Shown: positions 35,688 through 47,192 of the stretch, piece by piece
Position numbering within the stretch: position 1 is the first letter of the stretch
How the letters are laid out: the number at the start of each line of letters is the position of its first letter
Assembly: GCA_024345305.1 (NCBI GenBank)
Contig: BRON01000002.1
Span: 930,001 to 994,000 of the forward strand
Source: Mrakia gelida
Taxonomy: Eukaryota; Basidiomycota; Tremellomycetes; Cystofilobasidiales; Mrakiaceae
Length of the DNA: 64,000 nucleotides
Reading direction: 5' to 3'
Program-made: the position numbers and the translations under genes
The notes under the pieces: generated by a model
Seen by the model: only the letters and a program-made list of their open reading frames with translations
The model's database searches: none
What the model was told of the DNA's origin: nothing

Positions 35688-36500
35688 ATGTCCAACTTCG
35701 CCTCCTCCTCTCGAGCTCAAGCTCAACTTCCCTCCCACCTTGTCTCCTCTCCCTGGCTTCGATTCGAGCACTCCTCCTCCCTCTCGCCTTACTTCGAGAC
35801 TTCTTCCTCCACCTCCCACCCATCCTACCAAGGCGACGACGAAGAGGACTCGGAGGACGAGGAAAATGACTCTCCTCTATCCAACTACCACGCTTTCCCC
35901 ATCACTCCTCCTCCCCTCGTCTTCAACCTCACCCTCCCTCCAACCAAACGAGCTTCCTCGTCCTCCTCCCTCGGCTCCACCACTCCTTCCCTCTCTCACT
36001 CCTCCACCCACTCCTCCTCTTCCTCGTCAACCCAAAACTCCCTCCCTCTCACCCCAACCATCTCTCGTCACCTCAACCTCAACCTCGGGCTCGTCTCGAC
36101 CTCCCCATCCTCCTCCTCGTCCTCGGGCGCCTCGAAACAAAACCCGATTCACCAAGACACGCCGAGACCTATCGAACCTCGAGATGGTTACTTCGGAAAG
36201 TCAATATCTTCGGTCACCCTACCGCCAAGGAGGAGGAACGAAGCTGCTGGAGAAGTTGGGAGGAGTTTGAAGAGGAGGGCGAAGGTCGAGAAATGGCAGA
36301 TCGAGAGCGTGGTGGTTTGGTGAGTTTAGCTCGTCCTCTCGACTCGTGTCTGCTCTTTTGATCTTCGAAGCTGACCTTTCGTGATTGCCTGTTTGTTTTC
36401 GAAGGCCATCATCGAACTCGAGAAGGATGGGGATCGTTGCTTGAGGGTGGAAGAGGGGGACGCGAGAAACGAAGACGACGCAGATGATGGACGAACTTGA
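35688..36500 (+). CDS. Ser-rich protein of unknown function
   Basis: The start MSNFASSSRAQAQLPSHL leads into a mostly disordered protein of about 230 residues with an acidic patch (GDDEEDSEDEENDSP), a Ser tract and a basic C-terminal half (SLKRRAKVEKWQIESVV). One intron lies near 36315-36405. Two splice choices exist. A donor inside GTGGTGGTTTGG joined to GCCATC at about 36406 gives a C-terminus AIIELEKDGDRCLRVEEG, stopping at 36500, and I prefer this. The stronger-looking GTGAGT donor gives a short tail ending at 36444. No family recognised. A nuclear role is possible from the basic segment, but this is only a guess. Confidence 0.55.
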
Positions 36501-36789
36501 AACGACCTTACTTACTTGCTTAATCGTGTGATCCGATGGGCCAAATATTTCTCTACCTCTCTCTATGTGAAAGGTAGTGTGAGTTGAGGCCTAGGAGGCG
36601 AAGGAGAGAGGCTAAGCTTCATCCGTTTCCGAAACACGACGCGTCAGAACGAGATCCGTCTTCGAGTCGCAGCTTCCGAATCGCAACCGCAAAGACCTCT
36701 CAAAGACGAGCATTCGAATGAGACGTATGATAACACTCGTTGATGGTACTGCGAGAGAATCTAAAGCGAAACTCAAGCCCTCTCGTTCG
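36501..36789. other. Intergenic region
   Basis: 3' side of the Ser-rich gene. No coding exon recognised. One GACGCGTC at about 36639. It leads directly into the dispersed repeat copy. Confidence 0.5.
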
Positions 36790-37148
36790 AAGGGCGACGC
36801 GTCTCGTTTTGTTTCAATCTCGACCGACCCTCCTCTCCTCCTCTTTCCCGCCTTTTCTCCCGAGCGGCCCCAACCATCCAAAAGAGGAGACGAGAAAGGC
36901 CGAACGAACCAAAACAAAATGAAGAACGATGATCTCATGAAACCCTGCCGAAGCTGTCGAGATTCGCTTAGTCTCTAGGGTTTGCCTTACATCGAAGGAC
37001 TTTACGATATCAGGATTGATTCGTTTACTTTCGGTTTTGACCTCTGAGAGCGTTCTAAAGTCGTAAGCTCATGGCCGCTCGCCTAACGGGGTCGCCAGTG
37101 AAAGGAGAGTTGAATTGTGCCATTTGATCCCTTTGCGAAGCTTTGCGG
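36790..37148 (+). repeat. Dispersed repeat, copy 1 (direct orientation)
   Basis: The segment from about 36897 to 37148 matches the reverse complement of about 48385-48655, with long identical blocks. The clearest are one starting ATGAAACCCTGCCGAAGC (about 36938) and one starting CATGGCCGCTCGCCTAACGG (about 37069), which runs through GGGTCGCCAGTGAAAG. Weaker similarity reaches left to a GACGCGTC followed by TTTCAATCTC at about 36795-36820. I see no transposase, target-site duplication or structured terminal repeat. It could be a decayed mobile element, an old duplication or an unannotated RNA. Confidence 0.8.
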
Positions 37149-37413
37149 CCAAGCTGGCTGAGTACCTAGACGAGAAAAGAGTGCTTCAATAGGTCTCGGA
37201 TGGGCGTGAGTTTTGGAAGAGGCGCGAAGCTTTTGGGAGGCCAAGTTCGAACGCGCGTCGATTCCGACCTCATGGCGACCTGCGGTTCTTGCTCTCTCTG
37301 ATCGCTCTCTCAAGAGCTCCAAGATCACCAAAACGAAGACCACATGAATCGTTAAGCAACCTCAACCTGATCCTACACTGTACAACGACAGCCCGCACCA
37401 GCTCCTCCTCTCC
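37149..37413. other. Intergenic region next to the repeat
   Basis: Between repeat copy 1 and the stop of the molybdenum cofactor gene. No coding exon supported. Confidence 0.5.
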
Positions 37414-40400
37414 TCACGCACCTCCCCATCCCCCAGGAAGCAACAAGCCCTCCCTCTTCTCTCCCTTCTGCGCGACTCCGCTCTTCCCAGCCTCGATCAA
37501 GACGAGCACCTCCGCTCCCTTCACGCTCGCGACCCTCGAGGATCGCTGTCCTCCAGTCGAGGTAGCGAGAGGCAGGCCGTTGGGCGAGAACTCGAGCGTG
37601 CATCGATGGTAAGTCGGTCGATCGGAGATGGGGAGGGAGTGGGTGAGCTGGGACGAACGGAGAAACGGCACGGAATCGAAGAGAGTCAGTTCAGGCGCGC
37701 TCGAAAAAGGAAGGAAGCAAGAGCGGAACGAGACGAGACGAGAGAGAAAGCTCACCTCAACCCAGATCTTCCTCAACCCTCTCTTGTCCTCCTTCCAACC
37801 TCCCAGAGCTCGGAGCGCGGGAACGACGAAGACGTAGAACGTCACGAGAGCCGATGCTGGGTTTCCAGGAAGAGCGAAGAAGACCTTCTGCTGTTGCTGA
37901 GTGGGAGGGGAGGTCGAAGTCGAGGTCGACGCGGACGAGGACGAGGAAGCGAGAGGCCAAGGAACGGTGGCGAAGGTGGTGGGTTTCCCTGGAGCCATGG
38001 CGACTCGACCGAAGTGGATCGTTGCGTCGAAGACGTGTTCGAGGAGGGGCTGAGTGAAATGGAAAGAAAGAGGAGGGTGAGCGAGGGAGCGAGGAAGAGA
38101 CGAGAGACGCTGTTCGAGTTGTGAACGAACCTTAACGAGATCTCCTTCTCCCATCGAGGTTCCTCCAGTGGTGATGACGACGTCGGCGAGCTCGAGTCCC
38201 TTCTTCATGGCTGCTTCGTGAGCTCCGGTTCTGGAGAAAAGGGAAACAACGCAGCGTCGGAGTCAGCTTCCCTTTGTCGACGCGTCGAGCGAAAGGAGGA
38301 CGAGAAAACTCACTCGTCTTTGACGACTCCGAGATCAACGACCTCCCATCCCATCGACTCGATAACAGACTTCAAAGCGGGCCTGTTCGAGTCGTAGATC
38401 CCAGTCCAAGAGTGAGGAACAGGAGCATCGGCGAGAGTTTTGGGAGGAGGGTTGGTGAAGTCGGAGACGGGCGTCGAGATGGAGAGATCGATGAGTTCCG
38501 ATCCAGTCGAAAGGATAGCGACTCGAGGCTTGAAATGGACTTTGACCTTGAGAGAGAGACGAGACGAGCACCGAGTGAGGGGTCAGCGTCGAAAGAGAGG
38601 AAGATTCGCGTCTAACGCGAGCTCGATTGGAAGTCCGACTTACCTCTCGCCGACCAACAGTTCCCAAGACTCCGATTTCACCTCCTCCAGATCCAACTAC
38701 ATCTCCCTCCTCCATGACCTTCTCTCCCTCCTTCAGATCCGATCCAGGAAGTCGAACGTTCTCTCCCTTCTTGGTTCCAGGAGCGAGAATTCGAACGGAG
38801 ACTTCTTCGCCGTTGGGACTGGCTGTTCGTTAGCGAAAGCAAAGAGAGCAAGATCTGTCAGCTCGGATCTCGCGCATACTTTTGAGAAGCAGAAGAAAGT
38901 GGCAGACGAACCTGAAATGAGCTCAGTATCCTCGACCATGATCACCGAATCCGCTCCGTCAGGGATAGGTCCTCCGGTGTTGACTCGCTCGATCTCTCCT
39001 CGTCCGAGAGGCAGTCCAGATCCTCGAGCTCGGACTGGGTAATCTCCTGGTCCGTCCTCGGCTGTTCGAGAGCAAGCGAGCGAAAGTGCAGGTAAGCGCG
39101 AGCTCGGTGAAAGAGTTACGGTCGATGAACGAAACTCAACTCACAATGAACAGCGTACCCGTCGACGTTGGTCGAGTGCCAGAGAGGAAGAGGATGAGAG
39201 GCGACAACATCCTCGGCGAGAATATGGCCGGCGAGCTGCGAGTTGAGCTGGATCGATGGGGAAGAAGGGACGAAGTGTTCGACGCGTGTCAGTGTTGAGG
39301 CAAACGAACGCGCGCGAACACGAAGAGGAGAGAGCGATGGACGAACAGGGTGAGACTGGACTCCAAGGCCAGCTGATCCGATGACCTGATGGATGAGTTT
39401 GACAGCTTCATCGAGAGGAACGAGAGCGTGAGGCGATTGTCGCTGTCGAGCAGAGACTGGAACGAGGGAAACGACGGAGGGTCAGCTTTCGCTCGAGTGG
39501 TCGGCCAGAGAAGGAAAGGAACGAACCAGCCGAGTTGGGCTTGGGATGATGATGATGGTGGTGATCATGGTCGTGAGAGTGCGAGTGGTGAGAGTGAGAA
39601 TGAGAGTGAGAGTGCTGATCGGGGGTCGGCGAGTCTCGGTGGTGTCTCTCCAAGGCTGGCGAGAGGGCGGCTAGCGACGAAGCTGAGGACTGAAGAGGGA
39701 TGGGTTCGGTGGTCCTCGGTTCGTGAGTGTGCTCGAGCTCGGTGTCGCAGCAAGGGCCGTTGCCGAGGATGTTGAGAGCGTGTTCGAGGAGAGGAGCCTG
39801 CGAGGAGGGAGCGGAGGGTCGAAGCCACGAGGGAAAGCGTGAGCTTCTTCTATTGCTCGCTGCCGCTAGGGAGCATTCGTACAGGAAGTCAGAGGATCGA
39901 AAGCTCACCAGAACAGCCATACCGTCCTTCACACCTCCCTTGCTTCCTGGAAGAGCGACGACCAGCGTCCTTCGAGTCGAACTGGCGATGATTCCACAGA
40001 GAGGATTGGAAAGCGAAGCGAGATGAGTCTTGGTGAGACCGTAGGAAGTGAGTGCTTGCGAGAGAGATGGGAGGGGTTTGGTGATGAGAGGAGTGAGAGC
40101 CTGGGAAAGGAAGGTATCAGCGCTCGAGCTCGAGGAGAACGAGGAGGGAGGGATGAAGAGCTGAAGCTCACCTCGACCGTCACGTCTTTCGCTGTCCAGC
40201 CCGTCCCTCCTGAAGCGATGATGATGTCGGCCTGTAAGGTAAGAAGACGAGTAAAGGGTGAGTCGGGAGATGGAAGGGAGGTGGAAGGGGAAGGAGAGTC
40301 GAGCTCAACCATCTCCTTCTCCGGGGAAAGATGGAGCGAGACTTACCTCTCCGTTCTCGGCCCATCCCTTGACTGCAGATCGGATCTTCTCAACGTCATC

Positions 40401-40618
40401 TGGGACTATGGATCTCTGAACGTCGTGGAAGAGCGAGTTTGGGAAAGCTTGGAGGGAGGAGGAGATGAAGGGACCGGTGGTGTCGAGGTTCGAGGAGCCA
40501 GGTTGGGAGGCCGTGTCGGAGACTGCACAGAGAGAAGGAACTGGTCAGCAAGAGAGCCGCGAGAGATGATTTAGATCGACTTACTAGTGAGCACTGCTGC
40601 CTTGTAGTGAGGAGCCAT
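37414..40618 (-). CDS. cnxE: Gephyrin/CnxE-type molybdenum cofactor synthesis protein (MogA-MoeA fusion) with His-rich linker
   Basis: Many exons encode about 700 residues in the eukaryotic order G-domain then E-domain. The N-terminal MogA part reads MAPHYKAAVLT then ISDTASQPG, IIASGGTGWTAKDVTVEA, CGIIASSTRRTLVVALPGS and APLLEHALNIL. It adenylates molybdopterin. The C-terminal MoeA part has DEAVKLIHQVIG, LPLWHSTNVDGYAVHAEDG, PIPDGADSVIMVEDTE, RVAILSTGSELIDL, GIYDSNRPALKSVIESMGWE, DVVITTGGTSMGEGDLVK and FFALPGNPASALVTFYVF. It inserts molybdate. Between the domains lies a linker with a run of more than ten His alternating with Ser and Asp (about 39541-39620). The cofactor serves enzymes such as nitrate reductase and sulfite oxidase. 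The end reads LLLPGGWGGA. Confidence 0.93.
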
Positions 40619-41774
40619 CGTTGCAGGAGGGGAGTGGGAGGGAAAGGGTGAGCTCGAGGGAGGCGGTCAGTCGAGGGGAGGAGCACAGGTCTCGAAGCGT
40701 GATTTCGACGAAGGTCAAAACCCATTCTGAGCTCGCTCTCTTCCTTTCCTCAGAGGACCATCACCTCCCGCGAGGGAGGTTTAATCGACACCAGTTGAAG
40801 GACCTAGGGATGTTTCGCTTTCACGAGTGGCATCCTCTTCAATAAGTCTACATTTCCTCGTCGAGTGGCTTCCGGCGGCGGAGAACCCAGATCATTCCAT
40901 CGACCTCTTCCCTTCCTTCCGTCCTTCCTCTCCTGGAGACCGCTCTCGGGTGTTGACTTCGGGGTTGGAAGGATTGCTGGTGAGGGAATGTCGAAGGCCG
41001 TTATTTCATATCCTCCTTCGTATGAGTTCCTATGGGACAATGAGGGGTGGGGAATAACCAACGGCCGTAGATTCTTTCCTCTCTTCTTTCTTTCCCTTCC
41101 TCTCTTCACTCCAGATTTTAGCTCGCTCGACTCCCGATTGGGAGTGGAGGGTTCTAGGATCCGGCTCTTCCTTCTCTTGTCTTCTCTCCACTGTGGGTGG
41201 CTCTTGGTGTTCGGTTGGAAGGGAGGGAGATGGTGAGCTCGGAAGGAAGGGATGGTTGGGAGGTTGAAGGGAAAAGTTGCGAGCTCCCTTACCTTCCCTC
41301 TCTCCCCTGCTTCCTCTTCTTTCCTTCCTCACTCAGCTTCGAGCTTCTCCCCACCGAACAGAGCAACATGCCTGCCTCTTCGTCGGACGGTTGGAAAACC
41401 TGCCGGTTTCTTCGAACGCAAGCGAGGAGCTCAAACAGCCACGACCTCGAAGCTCACATCGTTCGTCTTCTCTCGAGAGCTCATCCTCTTCGAAGAAGCG
41501 TGTGCTTTCGCTTCTCACGGGCAGGAGTGGTGGGAGCAGACTAGGATTCGTGCTGGTGCGAGTGGACGAGAGACGAGGAGGTTGCTCGCCGATAAAAATC
41601 AACGAGCGAAGCTCACCTCGCTCGAGACCTCCACCCTCTTCCCCTCGTTCGACTCTCTCTTCTTTTTTTGTTCTCTCCGTTCGACTTACGTTTCGTCCAA
41701 CCGTGGATATAGAAACCATCGCAACCTCCTGAAGTCTCAAAAGGAAAACCCTCTCGCTCCGCCCGAACCCTCCT
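40619..41774. other. Intergenic region, one doubtful small plus-strand ORF
   Basis: 1.16 kb between the molybdenum cofactor gene start and the stop of a small membrane-protein gene. Several open frames overlap on both strands. A plus-strand ATG at about 41369 (MPASSSDGWKTC), with introns starting at a GTTCGT near 41461 and at a GTGCGA, could make a peptide of about 48 residues including EWWEQTRIRA. No family is recognised and the splice sites are weak, so it is not called as a gene. Confidence 0.3.
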
Positions 41775-42688
41775 TCAATCGCACCTCCCCTCTCCCGACC
41801 CACTTCCCTCTCCCTCCTCTTCCCTCTCCGAATCCAACCCCACAACCTCAACCTTCCCTCTCCCCACCAGATCAACAGCGCTGCTCCGAGGAGTTACGAG
41901 TTGATCGAGCGAGGCGGAAGACGAGGTTGATGAAGATCCGACGGAATCGACGCGTCGACGTCGTTCGTTGAACGAGGGCAAGTCCTCCTCGGCCCAGAGA
42001 AGTCCCGTGTGAATCGCACAGACGTACTTCCGAGCTTCATTGGGAGGGAGAGCGCCGGGGTAGGAGAAGGTCTGGGCCAGAAGGGAGCGGGAAAGGGGCG
42101 TCAGAGTGGGAAAGAGCGAGACGCGTCGTGGGGAGGGAAGACGAGCGCTTACCTCGGTTCCGTCTTCGTTGAGCTTGGTCCAGAGGTTTCGAGCGAAAGA
42201 TGCGGCCTAGGAGAAGAAGTGATGAGGAAGATGAGGGCCAGTCTCCACAGAAACGAAGAGAAGCTGGGACTCGAACGAAAAGATCAACTCACCCGTTCAG
42301 GGTTCTTCATGCCGAGCCTCTCGTCGCCTTGAGTCAGCAGCCGAGCCCATTCCTCGTACGAGAGAGTTGAAGCGAAGTCTCGAAAAGTGGGAAGCTTGAA
42401 CGTTGATGCTCGGAGTCGAGAGGGGATCGAGTGAGGAGGAGGCGGCGACGTCGCGAGAGTTCCTCGAAAATGTTTGACGAGGTTGCTGGCGTTGCTCCAC
42501 TTCGAAGGGATGTTGGTCTCGTACTGCTCAGCGAGCGATCAACCGAAAAAGTTCAGTACTAGAAGGGGAGGAGAGGGGGAGAGAAGGGAAGAGGTCTGAG
42601 AACTCACGTTCTCCCTCCCTTCGTGTCCGAGCCAACTTCCCGCGAGCGTGACGACGGCCCAGATGGCGATAGATTCGAGAAAAGGCAT
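41775..42688 (-). CDS. Small single-pass membrane protein of unknown function
   Basis: Four exons encode about 220 residues. Exon 1 (42608-42688) holds a short hydrophobic start, MPFLESIAIWAVVTLAGSWL. Exon 2 (about 42288-42531) reads YETNIPSKWSNASNLVKHFR and YEEWARLLTQGDERLGMKNP. Exon 3 reads AASFARNLWTKLNEDGTE. Exon 4 reads FSYPGALPPNEARKYVCAIH, followed by a Ser- and Glu-rich disordered tail ending GRCD at 41775. All splice sites are GT-AG and the frames join cleanly. I do not recognise the family. The short N-terminal helix and charged soluble part suggest a protein attached to an internal membrane, possibly mitochondrial or ER. Confidence 0.7.
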
Positions 42689-43270
42689 TGTTTCTTGTTG
42701 ATTGTGAGTTGAGTTGAGAGGTAGAAGGATGTGGTTGATAGTGGGAAGGAAAGAGAGAGAGATTGGGCGACGCTTTGAGCCTAACAGGAACCGTAGCACG
42801 ACTTTGGAAGAGAGGGAGCACGTCAGATCGAGGCTGAAGTTCAGTCTTGTTCGAAAGAAAACTGGTCGATCGAAGTGAAAACCTGATTAGATCAGATCGG
42901 CACGTACCTGCTCGGTGAGACGTGTGAAGGAGCGAGGAAGGTTGATGGGGTTTTGGGCGCAATCGAGCGAATCTGCGATGCGCGACGGGCGAGGCGTCGT
43001 TCTCATCTTTCTTCGACTCCTCGCATCTTTCCCACACATGAGATCGGGAGCAAAGAAAGGTAGAAGATCGTAGCGGCGTTAGAGAAGAAAAGAAGAAGAA
43101 GCAAAGCAAAAGAGAGAGGGCTAGAGGAGAGCGAAGGGGAGCTTGTGCAACGACTACGAAAGAACAACAAAGGGATCGAACGACGAGAGGAGAAGAAGAG
43201 AAAGAGAAAAATCACGATGAAAAGTAATAACCAGTCCAAACAGTCAGGACCAGTAAACCGACGCCACCTC
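42689..43270. other. Intergenic region
   Basis: Promoter and leader of the small membrane-protein gene and the 3' end of the GH5 gene. The 43.2 kb side carries the out-of-frame membrane-helix reading described in the findings. No other exon supported. Confidence 0.45.
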
Positions 43271-46200
43271 CTATCCAAAGAACTTCGAACAGACCTCCCA
43301 AAAACTCGACTCCTGCCCACCCGACGCGACGGTGCTTTTGATGGGTCCTCCTCTCCTCTTGACCTGGATGGTGTAGATCGACGGCTTGGGCTCGTCCGAG
43401 GAGGGAGGTCGAGCGAAGCCGTTGGCGTCGTTGCCTTGCGGGATTGCTGAGAGACGAGGGACGGTGGGAGGGGAGTACCACCAGCGGAGGGTTTGACCTT
43501 CGATCTCGTATCGACCCGTAGAGATGACGACGTCGACGTCGATTTCGAAGGCGGGGAGTCTGGCTGTTGGAGGGGTAGGAGTGGGTTTGGAAGCGAGGGT
43601 GGCAGCGGTGGTGGTAGTGGTTGTGGAAGGGGAGGAGGGAGCTGGATCGACGACGGTGGTTTCGACCTCGTCTCGTTTGGCTTTGCTGATGGAGGACGGA
43701 GGGGAGGGGTGGACGGCCGTCGTGTCCGAATCGCCTGAGGTCGCACGAGGGTTGAAGTCCTGTGAGCTCTCTCCCTTGGTCTTCCTCGTCGACTCCGAGG
43801 GGAGACCCTTCGCCGAACCGTAGTGGATCCAAGGGAGGAAGATCTCCGTCGGCGCGTCGAGCGTTGCCTCGTCGTCTGGGTACATCGCGACCGACATCTT
43901 GAAGACCGACGACTTGATCTCGAAGTCGAGGGAGACCGGGACTCCGACGGTGGCGACTGGGAAGGGTCTGGCGAAGGCTCCGACTGCTCGAGATCCATCG
44001 GTGAGGACGTCGTCGGGGAGGGAGATTCCCTTCTCCGAGGAGAACATGGTGGCTTTGAACGAGAGAGGATCGGGTTGGTTGGTTTCGGATGTGATGGATC
44101 CGTTGGTAGATGATGGTTTGGGGAGGAGAGCGGAGATGGTGTTGAGGGAGAGGGCCGAAGGAGCGAGGGAGGGGGAGTTGGCGTAGGGAGCGCGAGAGAT
44201 GGTTCCGAATCGATTTCCGTTCGAACGATCCTCCTCGGACTCGGAGATGGATCCTTGCTCGTTGGCGTACTTCTCGGAAGCAGCCTTGGTGTCGTCCGCA
44301 GACCAGAGCGAGAGATCCTCGAGGCACCAGTTGTCTCCCCACTGATGGCAGCTGAAGAAGGAGAAGAGACGAACAGGGAGGTCGCAATCAGGACGGAGTT
44401 CTTGAGCTCGGAGAAGGAGAATGAGAGGAGACGACGAGGAACTCACTTGTCAACGCAGTACGTCCAGATGGTGTAGTTGAGGAGATTCTCTCCGTCGCAG
44501 GCGTTGAGACTCGCGTCGAGAGCCTTCTGCTGAGAGCTGTAGTCTCCCTTCCCCTTCCCGTCGTCGACGTATCCGTAGGCCTTCTTCTCGTCCATGTCGT
44601 AGGGAATTCCGATCTCTCCGATGCTGAAAAGGAAGATGCGAAGAAGGAGATCAGCGTCGGGTTAGAGGAAAGGCGAAAGAGAGGAAGAACGAACAGAGTT
44701 GGGTACTGTCCGAGAACGTCAAAGGTATCCTGCTTCAAGACTCCGAGCTGCTCCCTGAGGCACTTCCTGATGGCTGGCTCTCCGATCCGAAGACCCTGAA
44801 GGATAGTGGAGTACTTCCCTCGAAGGATTCCGAGAGCGTCGGCGTTGAACCAGTTCCAGTGTCGCGTTCTGCGGGCGAGAGCAAGACGAAGAAAGTCAGC
44901 GACGCGTCTCGTTCGTTCGCGAGATCGAGAGGTCGGACGAATGGCGCGTCGAAACGAGAGACGACGAAGAAAGACTCACAGTAGCGTCAATCCGTCGTAG
45001 TAGTGGCAGCTCACGCAGGCTCGACCACCGAGATCTGCTTCGTCGAGGACGGGAGGTTGGTGGAAGACGGGAGGTTGGATGAAGTGGATGCATTCAGGGT
45101 GGGCTTTCCGAATCTTCCGAGCCCAGAGGACCCATGCTGGACGCCAGTAGTCGGGGACGAAGGAGATCGGACTTGAGGGGAGGAGAGGAGAGGCTGAGAA
45201 GTAGGAGGGAAGAAGGAGAGTCGACGTGAACGGATCCCAGACGCCGTGAAGAGCCCAGACTGCGAGAGAGAGAGAAAGAGACGGTTCAGTCTCAGCCGAG
45301 ACTATCGTAGCGAAGGATGAGCGAGAGAGATATGCACTCACTGCAAGTACCGAGCGTCCATCCAGGATCTCGTTTCCATCCCCACTTCGAGCCGTTCTCC
45401 TCCGCCGACGGGTCCATCCAGCACTTGAGGCCCTTGGGATCGATGGTAACGGAACCAGCCCGAGTAGGGCCCATAGCAGAGAAGGCCTGTGAAAGCAAAA
45501 GGGAAGAGAAGAGCCAGGTCAGTCGAGAGCAACGAGAACGGACGCGCGAGGAGCAAAACGCGAGGCAAGAACGCGACGAACCCAGTTCTCGACCGTCACC
45601 GCCTCACCCATTCCCAACCTCATTCCCTCAAAAGCAGTCGGCGAAGGTCCCTTCCTGCGCAGAGAAAAAGTCGCGAAAGAAGACGAACGAATGCATCAGC
45701 TCGACTCAAACTCGGCCATCCTTCTTCGTCCCGAAACAGACTCTCAAACTCACTTCAAAGCTTGAGTCTTCGGTATCGAACCGATATCGGTGTACCCAAT
45801 CAGCCCTTCACTCGGCTCGTTCATGCTGTCCCACCCGATCACACACTCCTCGAGGAGACCTCCAGCTTCCTTGATCTTGACGGCGAGGAGGTACATGGCT
45901 TGGTTGAAGTGAGTTTGGAGGTACTCCTGGATGTTGACTCCGTCGATGATGCAGCGAGGAGCGAAGTCGCGACCTCCGTAGAAGAGAGTGAAGATGGTTT
46001 GGGAGATGAGACGTTGGTAGTTGGTAGACCAGATCTGGAGAGGGCGAAGGAGAGAGGAAGCGAAAGTCAGAGGGGTGTTTCGCGTCGTCGATTCGGAGGG
46101 AACCCGAAAGCTGAGCGAGGGCAACGAGAACGAACCATAGCTGGGTAGGAAGCAGGATCTGGGTCGTCTGCTGATGGGTACTCGCAGTGGATGTAGGCTG

Positions 46201-47192
46201 CTTGAGTGGGAGTGAAGTTTCGAGGGTTGAGACCGCAAGCTGCCAAAGTCCAGTAGGGAGCTCCTGATCCTCCAGAGAAACGAGACCACTGCAAGAACCA
46301 AGCTCGAGGTCAGCTCTCGATCCTCTTAGCTGTTACACAACGAGCTCGAGACGTACGATATCCTGATGAGGATCCATGAAGACCTGAAGGAAAGAGTGCG
46401 CAGGAACGAAGAAAAGTCAGCTCGTCGGCTCCCAATCCTGGCTCGTGGGAACGAACGCTCGACGTCGTCGGAGGAAGAAAAGCTCACCTTGAATCCGTAC
46501 TCCTTGCACTTCTTCAGCACCTCGACGGTGTAGTCCATGAACTCCTCGTCGTATATCCCTCTACAGAAGCGGCAAGAACGAGACGAAAGTCAGCTCTCGC
46601 AAAAGTCCGATCGTCATGACCCTGGCTCGCGCTCCCTCCCTCTGTTCCCTCCCCTTCCTTCGCGCTCCTTCTCCTTCTCGACCGAACGAAGAGAAGAGAG
46701 CGTGTACTCACGGTCCTTCCCTCTCTAGGGCTTCCCAAGTGACTACGTATCTGAGCATGTTGAACCCCCAACCTCTGAGTCTTGCGAGGTGAACGTCCGC
46801 CGATCCATCGTCCAGCCGGAGAGGTTGGCCCACAAAGGACTCCCCTCCTCGCTCAGCGGATTCCCAGAAATCATCGAGAAGATACGACGGTTGAGATAAG
46901 GGGGACTTGGAGGCTCCTGAGAGGTTGACTCCTCGGAGGAGAAGGTGGCGACCAGAAGTATCTTTCGAAGGAGAGGAGAAGAAGGGAGGAGGAAGGGAGG
47001 GAAGGAAGGAGGCGGGGCAAGGAGAAGGTCAGTCTGGCGGTCCACCCTCCGACACCCCAAAGCAACCTTCCTAGAGAGAAATAAAGCGTGCAGGAGTATC
47101 GACTAACCTCTGAAGAAGGCTGAGGACGAGTGAATGTACTCTGGTCCTACTGGTTCGTTGGTTACTGGGGAGAGAGTGGGAGGAGGGGGCAT
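43271..47192 (-). CDS. EGH1: GH5 steryl-beta-glucosidase / EGCrP-type glycosidase
   Basis: About thirteen exons encode roughly 850-900 residues. The start [20 protein letters not shown] leads into [19 protein letters not shown] and [20 protein letters not shown], the first strands of a GH5 barrel. The acid/base glutamate is in [13 protein letters not shown] and the nucleophile in [14 protein letters not shown]. Large insertions such as [18 protein letters not shown], together with [13 protein letters not shown], match the fungal sterylglucosidase group (yeast EGH1, Cryptococcus EGCrP2/Sgl1), which removes glucose from ergosterol glucoside. The C-terminal third is a beta-rich domain interrupted by a Ser/Thr/Pro linker, ending [10 protein letters not shown]. 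Loss of the Cryptococcus enzyme is known to accumulate sterylglucosides. Substrate here is inferred. An acceptor AAG is used at the start of exon 2. See finding on the C-terminal frame. Confidence 0.88.

Noticed and set aside
36897..37148. tRNA or 5S-like gene inside the repeat core
   Set aside because: I looked for a cloverleaf, T-loop GGTTCRA and A/B box spacing in the conserved core and found none that fold correctly.
43212..44387. Long minus-strand frame parallel to the GH5 gene C-terminal exon
   Set aside because: Most of it is an Arg/Pro/His-rich shadow of the real exon. Only its last 30 residues look protein-like, and those are reported as a finding instead of a gene.
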